Numbered from the stretch's first letter, positions 23,759-38,000 are shown. The stretch: DNA of 64,000 nt from Casuarina equisetifolia (GCA_028551475.1 CM052357.1:28479745-28543744), one strand, 5' to 3'. The notes: generated by a model from the letters alone, not told the origin. Numbers and translations: made by a program.

Positions 23759-26700
23759 CTACAGCTTGCAATGGCTCTTCTTGAATCTTCTTCTCTTCAG
23801 GTTGCTTGCCCTGCACGATAATGAATTTTTACTCACCATTTCAAATCCCCAAAATTAAGAACTACAAATTGCCATGTCTATATGGTGAAATAATTTTCAT
23901 GACAACAATTGACAAGTAATGATTAGATATTTTAGATGTCTTCTGGTGACCAATTAGAGTAAGAGGTAGCCCACATTTGGATGCTTCATTGTGACATGGG
24001 AACAAAGGCAGCTATATAGGGGTTGTCACCTTCAGCTCAATGGTAAAAAGCTAAGGAGCTACTAACCTGCAAGTCCACCAGGTCAGGGTTTCGACACCCC
24101 ATCCCCACCCCATGTGCATGCATTATAAAAATTTAGAAAAAAATGAAGAAAAAAAAAAAAAAAAAGGCAGCTACATTCAGTTTTGGCTAGGCATTATATA
24201 CCAGTAAGCCAGTCATTTTCTAAGAAAACATGAAAGCTAAACTCACCTGTTGCTTGTTGTCATTTTTCTTTTTCTTTTAGTTAGGCAAAGGGCTTGCAGG
24301 GAGTGAAACCTAAGCAAAAAAGGCTTCAAGACGCTACTAGCTCCAGCAAATTGACATCTGTTGTATTTTGTCATTCTAACATTATTGAACTAAATTATGA
24401 CATTGAATCCTAGAGTTGAGGACACCCTAGCTCCAATCTCTTCCTCGTGGCAGAGAGGTTTCTTTTAGCATCTGCAACCCATTTGGACAACCGCTCTACA
24501 TGTGTTCCCTTTTTATTATGAGAGCAGCTTTGCGTTTGTTGGCATCTGGAGAGTGCGATCTTGTTCTTGTAGATAACCAAAATTAGGATGATTGGTGTAA
24601 AACTTACTGTCCTGATTCGTTTTAGATTATTTCAATTAACAAAGTGAGTTTCACATGTACCAAATACAGATACTAAAAGAATATAAGCTGCTATAGAATT
24701 CCTGGGCATTCAGATCTTCATATTGCAATGAATTTTCAAGTTAGAGAGGCAGAGACATGTCACTTTAAGAAGTTGCTCAAGAAAGAGATTTCACGGAGAG
24801 CTACTCACCAGTACTGATTGTAAAATACTACAGAATCTGTCTGGACTTTATTGCCATCATCATTTCGGTTCCAATGGTAAAATGCGTGGGTTCTGTTCTT
24901 GATCTCCAATGTAGAATGACCATAACTTGCTTCACGGAATGCAGAATAATCTGGTTGTGGGTCCCAAAACCTACAAAAGAATTACATATGTCATGATAAA
25001 CAAAAATGTCTCATGGAAGGGGATACCAAATGCATGAAAGAACTTATTGGAGATCCCAAAACCTTCGACAGGTTAATCCACTATATTTTACCTTCCCGCA
25101 AGACCTTCTTGATTTCCTCCATCTCCAATAGTTAAGTACACCGGAGCGGATTTGTCAGGCATAGGATAGCGGTCACCGCTTGATACATTGTAATATATAT
25201 TTGAGATGCGATACTACAAGGAAAACATTTACCATTTTAGCTGAAGCATGTAATTGATGATTGAGATGCCTTGCATAAGTGAATGACATGTAAAACACTA
25301 TCTCAGCGCTTGAATATGAATGATGCCCTATGATTAAGTCCTATAATGGCATGTATAATAATGTAGCACCCAAAAACTGTCAAGGCATTGATGATTAACA
25401 TGGCAAAAGTAACTGCACTACTATGGTTACCAAGTTGTGAAATTGTTAAAGCAATTTGAATACGGCTTGGAGGGTGCAAAAATGTGGGGCAAACTTCGCT
25501 AACTGCCTAATGCACTTTGGTATCATGGGTGACGTAAGATAACCATTAGAAATGAAGATTGACAGGTTAATTGCTACAATTTTAATGAGAATTAGAGCTT
25601 AAGACATGACTAAGGATTGTGTGGAATGTGTGGGTAGAAATAGGGTGACAAAAAGCACATGTTCAAACTCCATGAAACAAATTGCTTTGCTGTTTACATC
25701 ATTAGCATGATTGGCTATAAAGGCAATAATAAGCGTATTTCCAGGCCGGTCTTCCTGCCTAATTATTTGCTTCTTCTCTTTAAAATTCTGTCTTTGTTTG
25801 CTTTAATCAGAAGAAGGTTCAATAAAATCATTTATAGAGTGGGTGAAGAAATTGAACATAAAACATAAAACTAAATCTAGTAATGCATAATGAGACCCTG
25901 CATAGATTCATAATCCACAAGGCTGCAGCCCATAAGGACCAACTTCAAGAATTCAAATAATGAGCCAAACATAATGCGTAGGCAGTGAGTGAAAGTTTTG
26001 GATGTGTGATCCCATGAGATTCCTATTTGTTGGGTAAAGACACATGCACATCTAAAAAATACTTGATACAGTCCCAGAAGGACACAAGAAGGAAACAATA
26101 TATTGGGTTAGATAAACATTACTTATTCTCCTTTGCTAGTTGGATCTAATCATTTATGAATAGAAAAAAGGACATTTAAAGGAAGAACTTCCTTACTGAT
26201 CTTTCATAGGCATGCACATGGCCAGCAAATATGAAATCGACTTTGGAACAGACAAACCAGCTCTCAAAGACAGCTCGCATACTTTCCCCTTCCATATAGT
26301 GGGCTTGGTTACTACTATAGATGGGCACATGCATGAGAACAATAAGCCAAGGTGTCTTCTGTCTGTCCACTCTTTTTAGCTCTTCTTGCAGCCACCTCCA
26401 TTGAAGTGAATATTTCACTAATCAAGAAATTTTAAGAAAACTTTTGAGGTTAGAAATAAGTGCCAAAAATAGTAAGAGAGACAAACTAAATTTGAAAATC
26501 AATTAATTACTTCCACTACAAAACTGAAACCTTTCTGTGTATCAAACCATTTAGAATTAGGAGGAGAAAAATGCATAGAGAAAGTTCAAATTTTGGATTA
26601 TCAAAAGCACAATGGCACCTATAACCATCACACTTCACCCACCAAGTATGCATTGAAGGTATTCATTAACGTAAACTACATTAAACGTACTTGGTGGCAT

Positions 26701-29700
26701 TTGAAACTTTCGACCACTATAACCAAATAAATATTAACCATAACTGATCATAAAATGTAATAACGAACTAGTTATCAGAATGCATCAACATGAAAACAGA
26801 GAGGGACAGAACAATTTACCAAATGGAGAGTAGCTGGACAGAACTATGATATGAGCAGATGCCCGTCGAACAGCATACCAGAGAGGACTAGTGCTATTGG
26901 ATGCAACATGGGGTGTTGCAAATCTGTGTAGATATGACTTGAATGGAAGAACTTCTCCCTGAAAAAAATGTGATCATTTGTAACAAATCTTGATGCTTGA
27001 AGGGAACACATCATAGTCTGACAATACTTGTTAAAGAACAAAGTTATTCAGTATAATAGAAACTCTGGAGAACGCTATAGAAAGCTTGTACGTGGAGCAT
27101 CTAAAGAAACAACTTGAAACTTCTTGGACGAAGTTTCTCAATCTAAACATCAAATAGGAACCAAAAAGGTCTAGAATTTCTTAGGGAGCTAATGACCAAC
27201 AATGAACACAATTGCAGGTAGAATCCATTCAAGATATGCAACTTTAAGTGCCAAAAACCTGCTAACATTCAAAGAAGCGCCATCACCAGAAGACAGGTCT
27301 GATACTTCAAAAATGGTAATTGAAAAGACTCTTGAAAATCTGATGTGATAAATTTAGACACTTGGGAGAAGTAAGAGATCTAAGTAATCCTGTTTATCAC
27401 TGCGACTAACTGCATACTTCAAGATGTTCTTGAAATATCAATAAAGCCAATTTATAGCTCAATATGACACTTTGCTCATCCATCTGGGTAAAACAAAACA
27501 AGCATATATTGAGACATCACTGACATTTGTGTGCCTACATATATTGCACATGCATGGTTCTTAACACAGCATCAATTCATGCATGCTTACATCCACATAG
27601 GAAGAATTAAAGAAATAATCAATAAACACAGATGAATGAAAGATTAAAAAGGAAAAAAAAAAAAGGAAAGTTTACTAAGTACAATTTTGTAACAGTACCA
27701 TGCTTGGCATATACTCTATTTCGTGATTTCCAGCTGACCAAATCCAAGGTTGATACGCAGCACTTTGCTCAATAAGGCGACCCCATGAATCCCATCGAAT
27801 ACCAACACTGTTGTATTGATATCTATCAGCATAAGAGAGATCACCAACATACAGGACAGTTTGTCCTTCACCATGCATGTAATGCTTAAGAGTGGAAAGC
27901 GAATTATATGTTTGTCCCAGATCACCTAAAATGTAAAGAAAACAAAAATGAAAACAAGAAAAATATTAAAACAAGAAGTTGTTCTTCCAAGAACTATATT
28001 TAATAATCATATTCCTAAATAAATGGCATGTTGTCTTTTTCTATTACTTTTCAAAAGCCAATACAACTATGGATCACTACTCATACGCACAAAAAACTTG
28101 AACTTGATTTACATAACATCAATGTGATCAGTGATCAAGCATGAAATATATCTTTAACTCAATTATTAAAGAACTAAGTTCTACTTAGTTCGCTTATGCT
28201 TTTACACTATTCATATGTAAGAAATGAACTAATTCTTGTAGAAAACAATATTTACATTTATGTTTCTTTCTCTCACCTGCAATAACATGCATGGTTACAT
28301 GCTCTTTCTCTCACCTCCTAAATAATTGAAAAACTACATGCAGAGCAAATATTGTCGATTATTTTATTTATTTTCCTTTCATTGAGCAAATTATTTTATT
28401 TAGGTGTTCTTTTCAACACGATCCCTTCATTTATTGCAAGTCTTTTAGCTTCTCAGTATCTATTTCGCGCAATAAAACCTAACTACCAATCCCATTGTTT
28501 GCTTTTTCATCACCTCGTATCCAACAAATAAAAAGAAAGGACAAGTTTGGTTGTAATATTTCCAATCTCTTATTTTATTACTTTCTGGAAATTTCTTTCT
28601 TTGTCTGGTTAGATTTATTAGCACCAGTTCCAAACATAAATATATAATCTATTTACTATTTCGTACTTGCTAATTTTAATTTAGAGAAGTTTGAACAACC
28701 TTTTAATGTAATCTCAGAACAAATTACAAGGTGAAAAAAAGCATTGCTCTGTTAAGGGACTACATGAAAAAATATCTCACCAATAATTCCAAAAGTATAG
28801 GAAGCATCTGCATCAATTTTTGGGGGGGTTCGAAACCAAAATTCACGAGAAGAGTCACCTATTCCAATCTTGTAGTGATACTTTGCGTTGTACTAAAAAC
28901 AATAAACTGTGAAGTGTTAACATATTAGCATACACATACCAAAAGAAGATACTATCGAGAACAGTACTAATTGAAATAATGATCTCAATAACAATCATTT
29001 GTCTGAAAATAAATAACAACATTATTTTTAGTGAAAACTTCAGTCAATTGACCAGTACTCAAAAATATTTAAAATATGCGACAGGAAGAATTTTTATCTT
29101 TTTTTCATCGCAAGTGAAGAATTGAATATGAATGATATAAACACAATAAGAAACCAAAGAACAGATCTTGAATGGATCAAAGCAAATATACTGGCTCATT
29201 GACTTAAAGAAGAATGTTAATTCAAGAAGGTGTTATGAGACACCAGATACATAACCATAAAAAACATCAATACATTGAAACATATTATTTTGGGAAAAAG
29301 TTCTAAGCTAACCTTGAAGTGTATATGAGGAAAAAGCAGAAATCTAGAAAACCTTTAACACAATTTTGGTAAGATCCATTAGGAACCTTTCAAGTTTAAA
29401 GTTTGTGTATATGCGTGTGGATCTAAGCATGAACATGCATACATAAACGATAAAAGCATGAAATCTAGTACAAAATAGACTAACTTTTATGACATGAACA
29501 CAATACAAATACTTCTCTACAATGAAATATTGTCCAACTTTTGAGATACTTACAAAAGATTATCACTAAAAAAATTGGAAAATTTTTTTAAAAAAAAATC
29601 CACACAACAGATTTAGGTGCTAATATATCTCACACTTTGCTCAAAATTTTTCAATGTCGACAAAGGCCTGCTTGCATGGGCATCAATCAAAGTTTACCAT

Positions 29701-31656
29701 TGTCATACACAAGTGGACATCATTCAAGAGATAGATTACAAGAGAACAGCATAGGATTTAGTATACGTAGCATACTTGATTAATTTGACTATGAATTATA
29801 CAGGTAATCTTAAATTTCCGTTTATGTTTACCTCCAGGCCATCAACAACACAGTGATGAATGTAGCCAGAATTGTAGTTGCTGAAGGTGTAGTTTGTCAC
29901 AGTGCTCTCAGCAGTAAAATCATATTTCTCAGATGATGTGCCATATTGTACTTTACCGTTCCCAGGTTCATCAGTTGTAACCCATGAAATTATTACAGCC
30001 TTTCCATCATAGTCACCTTGAGTGATATGCACCTGTACCGGAAAAAAGACTGTAATATAGAGGCAGGGAAGGCTCTTTACTCCAGCTGCAGTTTTTATGA
30101 GGGAAAAAGAGCATGGGAAGAAAAGGAAAAAAGAAACATATCACAGATTTTCTACAGACTGTAGCACAGTCCAATTTCATACATGGCACACTGTCTAATA
30201 TCACACAAATCACAAGTAGCACCAAGTTAGAAAGCTTACAATGAGACCAAACAAGAGTTTCAGAAAGCTCATTAAGACCACTAGGTGCTAGCAATGATTT
30301 CAGTTTCCCCAGTCTACCAACGCAAGATGGTACTGCAATGTCGAATATTTAATTGATGCAAAACAATAAACTAGTTTGCATTCCATTTCCATAGCACACG
30401 AAAAGCAATTCCCAAGACTATCAAGAAGCTGAACTAGAAATCTATGCTTATGATTGGATTGAAGGACTTGGAAAGAACAAAGAGGCTATGGAGGAAGGAC
30501 TCTCAACACTCATTGATTGGAAGTTTTTCAGAGGAGCCAGGAGAGAAGTCTGGGGAATGGGTTCAGACAACCACCCCCCATCGGCTGCACCATACTGATC
30601 CCACCTTTCCATTGAGATTGAGTGCAGCCAGAGGCAAAGTTTGACCTTTTAAATGAAATGCAATGGGATATCAATTTTACCTCTTATGTATATAGCAATG
30701 GATGGGATAAGAAAAGATCGAACGGAAAATTTATATTGCTGTCCTTAAATATGTTAAAAGTTCACTGACAACGCACTTCCAAATAAAAGAAACATTCTTA
30801 ATAGAGTCGTCCTTAGATGGACCAACAAATTGGACTAGATTTTGAAAGTGAGTTTAAAACTGGAGAGCCCAGAAAAGGTAGTATATCAGCTATTGGATGT
30901 CCTTGAGCTTCCTTTCCTTTCTGTTATTTTCTCAATCAAACAAGAGATAAACGATTTCCACTCATATGTCTATTAATCAACCAGAAAATAAGAGAAAGAG
31001 TTCACATCCTTTTCTCTCCCTTATCTTCTCACACCCCTTCTTTCTTTTCTCTGCTAAATACCTAATCAATTTAAGGAGGAACCGCTGCCTGAAAATGGTC
31101 TTCAAGAGTAGGCTCAAATACAACATTATTTTATGGATTATTCACATAATTTTATAAAATACTCCCTACTATTAGACAGAAGTTCAGGCACAAGCACCAA
31201 CTCCATCTATATGCATAGTTACCAAGACCGTCGATTATAAGTGCCAAGGTCATTGATAACAGTGCCCTTGTAGTAACTAACAACAAAACATCGAAACGGC
31301 AACAAAAAAATCCCTTGACTAAATGGTAAACCTAACATCAATATTATCGAGTATCCATTTGGCAGTCTAGACTCTTTACATAATCAAGCACTATTTTCAT
31401 TTGTATTCCATTACATATTCTGCACGTATCTGTAAGATGCCAACTAAAAAAGATGAAAGCTAACCTGCTGTGGGGCATTATGACCTTCAGGAATCTCAAA
31501 AGCTTCATGATTGAGAGGGATATCAGCCGATGGCCATTCAGAACGAACATAAGTACTAGTTATGCTCGCATTCCCCTGTCCCCCGGAGCACAAGATGATA
31601 GCTATTAGAGGCACAAGATGGTATAGTACCAAACGCACCCCAAAAGCCACCGGCAT
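23759..31656 (-). CDS. PAP: Purple acid phosphatase, plant high-molecular-weight type, 9 exons
   Basis: Exons (minus): 31656-31465, 30032-29832, 28892-28781, 27925-27699, 26958-26820, 26417-26197, 25213-25092, 24970-24809, 23810-23759, about 475 aa, normal for PAP10/12/26-type enzymes. A signal peptide (about 1-30) directs it to the secretory pathway (apoplast or vacuole). All five dinuclear-metal motifs are present: GDLG (169-172), GDLSY (196-200), GNHE (234-237), VLMH (H320) and GHVH (356-359). The residues before them form the N-terminal Fn3-like PAP domain. Such enzymes hydrolyse phosphate monoesters and are usually induced by phosphate starvation; I saw no clear P1BS site. The last exon adds only a 16-residue basic tail ([16 protein letters not shown]); retaining the last intron would end the protein at an in-frame TGA at 24807-24805, right after QYW. 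A 5' UTR intron is likely, with its acceptor about 20 bp before the ATG. Confidence 0.95.
24017..24162 (+). mobile_element. tRNA-derived SINE with target-site duplication, in PAP intron 8
   Basis: A 146-bp element with a tRNA-like head: A-box-like AGCTCAATGG at 24034-24043 and B-box-like GGTTTCGACACCC at 24087-24099. It ends in a long A tract (to 24162). The flanks are near-identical 13-bp repeats, AAAGGCAGCTATA at 24004-24016 and AAAGGCAGCTACA at 24163-24175, a convincing target-site duplication differing at one base. It is antisense to PAP inside its last intron. Family unknown. Confidence 0.8.
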
Positions 31657-33840
31657 TTGTATTCTTCACTCAGCCTGTACAACAACCCTATAAGATTAGA
31701 TCCAACAAAACCAAACCACAATCCTGAACATAATAGTCTAAACAGAAAAAGCCCACCCAGGTGATCAAAACATTTTCATTTTCTCTTAACCATCTGAGTT
31801 CAATCCACCACTACCTTCCCGACTGACCCCAGTTCTTTTTATCAATTTAATCCCGTCAAACCAGGAATTCCAAGTAGACCAAGAAAAAAATTAAGATCAA
31901 TAAGAACAACAATTGCCTAGTAGATAAGAATAACATAGGTACGTAATCCAAATGAGAAACAAAAATTAACAAAAGGGAATCGCTGCTCCTAAAGAAAGCA
32001 TCGAAATCTTCAAGAGACAGAGCAACAGAGATGAGTTTGCACACAGAGAGAGAGAGAGAGAGAGAGAATACCAGAGGCAACGCAAGGTAAGAGCAAGAAA
32101 AAGCTTCGCAAATGACTTGCTGATTCTAGAAGTGGAAGAAAATTAGGAAGCTTAAGATATCAGGATTTAGGATATGAAAGCGTGAAATCACAGCCAAAAG
32201 TTTGTTGCTGGGTCGCTATTTTCATGGCCAGCCGATTCTGACTTTCTTTTTAGTAAGAACAGGCCATGGCAGTTGCCAGCGTAATCGTGAACCCTGCTGC
32301 CTCAGAAGAAAGCCTTATTCATTATCCTTGTCTGTGGAGTTTCTTGGTTTAAACGAAGTAAAATGCAGTGACAAAAAGATCTTGAAGAAAACCAGATACT
32401 AACTCAAGTTTCAGATTCTCGTAGATCTTCTAAGAATTAAAAAAGAAAAAAGAAAAAAAATCCTTAGCAAAGGTTAACAACGATCCATCTGATGACAATG
32501 TTGTTCATACAATGGGAAGATGAGATCATTTTATTGCGGTCGCGGTCGGACAGGGTGTCGGATTCGTCTAACGTCAACCTGCCCTTGGTCGTTAAAGTCG
32601 TCCAGCCTTGTTTATTTTTTACGCATTAATTTTATTATCTTTATTTGTTTCATATTTCAAGCATTTTCTTAAGTAACAAATGTTGGTGCGAGGATTTTAT
32701 ACTTCTTAAGTCTAAAAATAATAATTAAATCTCGTCTTAAAATAAATAAGTAATGCATGTTTTTGAAATTTACAAATTAGAGAATCTCCCTTTAAGTGAT
32801 AAAAAAAATAAAAATATTTTATTAGTCCTACATTTCAAGAATTGACATAAATTCTTGAATTAGTGGAGGTTTACTTTGGAGATTGCAGTCCAACACTAGA
32901 GAACTATAATCTTGAGACAAAGGTTAAATAAAATAATTATTCATTTAACTTATAAATTATTTTGGAATTATAATTTTTTTAAAATAGTATCAAATTTTAA
33001 GTTAACCATTATAATTTATCTCAAATACCTTTCCCAATTGTTACTAGTATCAAAACAACCTCTTCAAAAAAATTTATTTTTTTCAAAGTAATAACTTCTT
33101 GGTATGATATTAGTCCTAAACCAATCTAACTAAAAATCTTTTGAATCTCAAAAAGGAATTAAGTTTCACAAGGGCCCTAATTAAAACCCCATTAGAAGAA
33201 CTATACCTTCGATCCGTGTTAAAACCATATATTTAGACTTCTTACTCAACCTTAGGAGGTTAAAGATTGATGTCACTAATTAGGCCTCATTTTCTAAAGG
33301 ATTGACATGAAAAGTGGAGTCACCCATATGTTTTTAAGGCCTTTATCATCCAACTATTTTTCTTACAAGTATGCTAAACATGTCATATGGTTAGGCCATA
33401 ACATTGAAACCTCTTAGTGTATAAAAAGTTATTAAGAATCGTATTTTTTTTAAATATGATTTTAAGGTGACATTTAAATAAAATAATTTTCTTTCAACCC
33501 ATAAATTATATTTAATCCTTCTAATAAAATATGCTTCGAATATTATCTATTTTTTATATCCCATTAAAATTCATCTTCTACTTGGATGTACTTCCTTTTT
33601 GTAGGCACAGTATTGCATCAATTTTTTTTTTTGGTTCACTTTAATGGACAAAAAAGTAACTCCATTTTCACTGGGACTAAGGTTGTCTATATGCGAGGAC
33701 AGCTAAGCCACATTTTTGTACTATTGTTGAATGGTTGGTCGTCTTTTGGACTTGTTGTTAAGTTTCCCTCGTCCCTGTCACGTTCTTTCTCTCTCACGCA
33801 AAGTTACTGAGCTTCCCGCAATCTTACCGCCGAAGCAGCC
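31657..33840. other. Divergent spacer between PAP and ARM-like gene
   Basis: Near PAP it probably holds a 5' UTR exon (about 32070-32110) and a 5' UTR intron whose acceptor CAG lies about 20 bp before the ATG. A GA microsatellite lies at 32043-32068. The middle (32620-33560) is AT-rich without coding potential. The ARM-gene promoter has a CT-rich stretch at about 33780-33800. Confidence 0.45.
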
Positions 33841-35016
33841 ATGGCCGAGGGTGATCAGGAACGGGAAAATCAACGCGTTATAACACTTCTACAACCGCTG
33901 AAGAAGGCCTCCAAAGATCTACAAAGCAACTTCATCTTCATCGCAAACGATCACAGTTTGAAAACCACCGTTGAAGCTCTTTCAATTCTCGAAGCCGAGG
34001 CGGGCACTGTTCTTGCCACGGATCCAAAGCTTTTCAACCTCTCTCAGTTGCTTCTTGACCTGAAGACGCAGTTCGAAACGCTCAAGAAATCTCAGGGCTA
34101 CAGTCTCAAGTCCCTGCTCCGCCGCCAAATCAGTAATTACAGGATTTCCCAGGTTGCGTACGGTGTGGAGGCAGAGATTCAAGCGTTTCTTGACCGAGAA
34201 TGTATTCAGAATCTTACTAGAGCGTTGCAGGAATCGGCGGAGGAGGACGAGAAGGTTAAGTCCTTGACTGAGTTCAGAAATCGGGTGTGCGAAGGTTTCG
34301 ATAGAGATTTCCAAGATTTTGTTCTGAGAGCGAAGGTGTTTTCGCTTGTTGAATCTACTCTCTGTGACTCAATGTGTTCGAAGCGGGTTCGAGAAGGAGC
34401 GGCTCTCGTTGTAGACGCTCTCGTTAGATTCAACAAGAATGTGTTTGTGGGATTGGTGTTCATGAGTCCGATTGTTGGAGCCCTGACTGAGATGAGCTCG
34501 TGTTGTTCGATTCAAGTTCTTTGCTCGCTGATCAAATTCATCAAAACTCCTTTAATCGACGAAATGGAGTTGAACGGTGAAATCCCAGGAATCGTCAGGC
34601 TCTTGAGCTCAGAAGAGCTGCCTATTCAAGCTGCAGCCTTGGATTGCCTCCTTGAACTTGCTTATTTTGGGAGAAAAGAAGTCGTTGAAGAACTACTTGG
34701 AGAGAAGCTGGTCGAGAAGCTCATGGAGTTGCAGAGATTAGAACATGGAAGCGATGCGACCGGGAGAGAGGAATCGGAATCGGAATCGGAATCAGAAACG
34801 AAAGTGGAGAACAGAGAGAAGGACGTTGAGGAGAATCATCCATTTGAAAGCTGTGTTGTGAAGTTTTCAGTGCAAGTGGAGGTGGGGGAAGGGTTGAGTA
34901 AGACAGAGAAAAGTGAAGTCAAACTGGAAATACTGAAGAGAGTAAAGGAGGCCTCTGTTTCTGATGCAGAGTCGTCCACCATTGAAGCAGAGGTACTATG
35001 GGGTTCTTCGCCCTGA
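33841..35016 (+). CDS. ARM-repeat-like protein, intronless, 391 aa
   Basis: A single uninterrupted frame starts MAEGDQERENQR in good plant start context (GCCATGG). The protein is mostly alpha-helical with amphipathic repeats; residues about 170-300 (REGAALVVDALVRF, ALTEMSSCCSIQVLCSLIKF, GIVRLLSSEELPIQAAALDCLLELA) look like armadillo or HEAT-like repeats. Residues about 310-340 are an acidic low-complexity stretch with an ES repeat, encoded by a TCGGAA hexamer array. There is no U-box, signal peptide or membrane segment. I recognise it only as a plant ARM-superfamily protein of unknown function, probably a cytosolic or nuclear protein-binding scaffold. Lack of introns is unlike every neighbour but is common in this plant superfamily. 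Confidence 0.85.
   Translation: MAEGDQERENQRVITLLQPLKKASKDLQSNFIFIANDHSLKTTVEALSILEAEAGTVLATDPKLFNLSQLLLDLKTQFETLKKSQGYSLKSLLRRQISNYRISQVAYGVEAEIQAFLDRECIQNLTRALQESAEEDEKVKSLTEFRNRVCEGFDRDFQDFVLRAKVFSLVESTLCDSMCSKRVREGAALVVDALVRFNKNVFVGLVFMSPIVGALTEMSSCCSIQVLCSLIKFIKTPLIDEMELNGEIPGIVRLLSSEELPIQAAALDCLLELAYFGRKEVVEELLGEKLVEKLMELQRLEHGSDATGREESESESESETKVENREKDVEENHPFESCVVKFSVQVEVGEGLSKTEKSEVKLEILKRVKEASVSDAESSTIEAEVLWGSSP
34771..34797 (+). repeat. In-frame hexanucleotide repeat coding for ESESESE
   Basis: The unit GAATCG is repeated about four times in frame, giving alternating Glu and Ser. Unit gain or loss would not shift the frame, so length variation between alleles is likely. Confidence 0.85.
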
Positions 35017-38000
35017 AATTAGATTAAAGCATGATTTACAAGCAAAGGGAGTATTAGCCACTTTTTTTTCATTAACTTTGAGGGGAAGTATTATTGAAGC
35101 CATTATTATTTTTGATTTGTCATGTTATTTATATGTTTATATATCCATATTTTCGTAACACATCAATACTCATATAGATATAGTACTCATAAATTGAATC
35201 CTTATTATTTGCTTATTTGTATTAAAAATAATAATTATCTTATATCACTAATATATTTGTTTGATATTCCTCTTGCATTTTTAAAGTTTTCATTCTTTTA
35301 ATGAATAATTTTTTAAAAATAAATTATCCAAATAAGATTTTTTTTTTTTTAAGTAATAAGAGGTTTGAGAATATAAAACGTAGAGGCCAATAGTCATCCA
35401 ATTGACTACTGACCTATTTAAAAATAATAATATGATCTTAATACCAAACAATAGACCCTACACGAAACAATGGGGCCTAAGCATTATTACGACGCACTAT
35501 ACTTGGTTCTGAGTTGCCACTAAACAGCTGCACGGAAAATAGTGTCCACTATAGTTGGTGACAAGATGCTTGTGGTGGTGATGGCTCTGGTAGTGGATGT
35601 TGCCACCAAAACCTTAAATGGATAAAACTATGTGCCTTCGTATTCTTTTGTTTTGTTGATCATCAAAATATTATTTACATTAACACTATAAATTGGACTA
35701 ATCTTTCCTTGTTTGTTTCTCCTGAAAAAGAAAAAAAAAAAAAAACAGCAATAACACATAGAACTCCATGGAAAGTTGCTCTTGCTTGGGACTAGATTAA
35801 AGCATGTTGAACCTATTTTAAACGAAGGTTACTTCAACTTTGAATGTGTTTGGAGTCTCATATTGCTTATATTAGTGGGAACATGCTATAAAATCTTCTA
35901 TATACGAAACAAAAAAATTGTTATTAAGCCATATTAATAAATTATAATTTACATAAATCAGATTAGGCTTGTAACTCATAATTCAAGTACAATGACATCT
36001 CTCCTAATATTACTTATGAAATGTATAACTTTATTTCATGACCATTGTATTGGATATTAAAATATCTTGTATTGCTATAATTAACCACGTAATGCTTTGC
36101 AAATAAAAAAATTACTTTCTTTATTAAAAGAGTGTTATTGTTCATACATTGATACACTCAAACTTTCATATAATTTTGACTCGTTTATTAAATATGTAGA
36201 GAAGTATTATAGACAAAAATTCAACTTAAAAATTAGCTTATGAGTTAGATGAGATTAATATATTTAAGTATTACCAAATATTTTATCTTATTAAAAAGGC
36301 CTTTTGTTCTAACGTCACCCTAAACCTTCCAATCAGGTGTGAACGGCTGTGTTATGTACCATCTCCACGTCTATGCCGGTTCTTATTAGATGTTGAAATT
36401 TCATAATCATATAGCTTTGGACTCTTGGGCAGGAATATCCTGAATAATATCCGGAATCTACTCCTCTAACATTGTCACCTTATTGTGATTACGCCCGATG
36501 ATTAGCTGCCTTACCTTCTCAACGCATAAAAAGAATGAAAATAACATGAAGAAAGAATTTTATATCACTCCTTGTACTTTCTTTGAATATTCAAGAAGTG
36601 AGAATAACTTATATTAAAAAGATCAAAAGTTTAATCTAAAAGTTAAGGAATTAGATTATTTTAGTTTAAAATTTATTAAAAATATTTTATATTTCAATAT
36701 AAGACTTCTATTTTGTATATATATCATCTATTAAATGTCGTTAGATTTAAAATTACATATAATAAAATAGATTTAACTTGAATTTTGATACTATATTAGT
36801 TAAAATTTTTAACCTAAAAATTAATTAAAAATTTAAAAATTATTTTTTTATGTAAAGTTTATTTAATAAATCTAATCTTCTAACATCATTGTGCATTTTG
36901 ATTAAAAAAAAGGTTTAGAGGTTCTTTTTGTTTGACCATCATATAATTTTTAAGTGCAATCGTGTAGAGTGCTGTTAGAAAGACTTAGTTTGACTGCTGC
37001 TGGTTAATTAAATAGTTTAAATTACTTTGTTATTAACTTGAGTTGTTAAGAATAATTAATATGTATTTCCATAATGAATTAGTAATCCAACTTCCCAAAT
37101 ACATCATACCTCATTGGCCAAAAACGATCAACTTTACTCATCAGAAACTAATTATAGATCAACCAAACATTTTCTACAATTATTAAATTAACTTAAATTA
37201 ATAGTTTCTTAATGACAATTGTTGTAATTTGATGTGTCTTATCTCACCAGGCACGTTAAAAGCCAATGACAAATGGTGGAGTGTTTTCCAGGCCATGTGA
37301 GAAGCTAAGCAAAGCTTCAGTTTCTACTTCACTGACATGTAATTGGTGATGGGCACAGTACTTAACCCATAAATGTACTCATAGACAGTAGTACAGCTCT
37401 CATTACACTCCTTTTCAGTCATTTCGGCTCCATAAATCTTGTCCATACCTCCTAGTTTGTGTTGCTTCTTTTCTCATTGCATCAGCTTTTTGGGAAAGCA
37501 TTTAAACCGAGGCACTGGAGAAACAGAGTGCATCCAAAGATCCGTGCAGGCAAATTTCAAATCAATCTCTCTGTCACAAGGTTTAATGAGACGAAACCCA
37601 GACCAGGGATTCACAATCTGACCATCTATTAGGAAGCAAAGCTTGCATTGAAAATCTTGATATTCAGGAAAAAGACATTATTGAAAAAAAGGGTATTTAA
37701 GCATTATAAGAAATGTCCAGTGCAAGATTGAGTATTCAATACTTCTTTATAATCAAGTTTGATTTTTCACACACAAAAAAGGACCTAACTTTGATACAAT
37801 TTTGAAAGTCTAGATATACCTTTCTTTGAGGTGTCTTACTAAAAAGAAGTATGTTCAAACCTTATAAATCACTTAATAAGTGTCATTTCAAATTTAAAGA
37901 GAGTTATACCTTTTTCTCCTATCTAATTCATGCACACTCCCTAATAAAGAAGAGGCTTACCTAACAAATAGGCATTTAATGGGCATTACATTAGCGTGGT

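Noticed and set aside
30444..30644. 66-codon plus-strand frame inside PAP intron 1
   Set aside because: No family similarity or splice or promoter context; likely chance.
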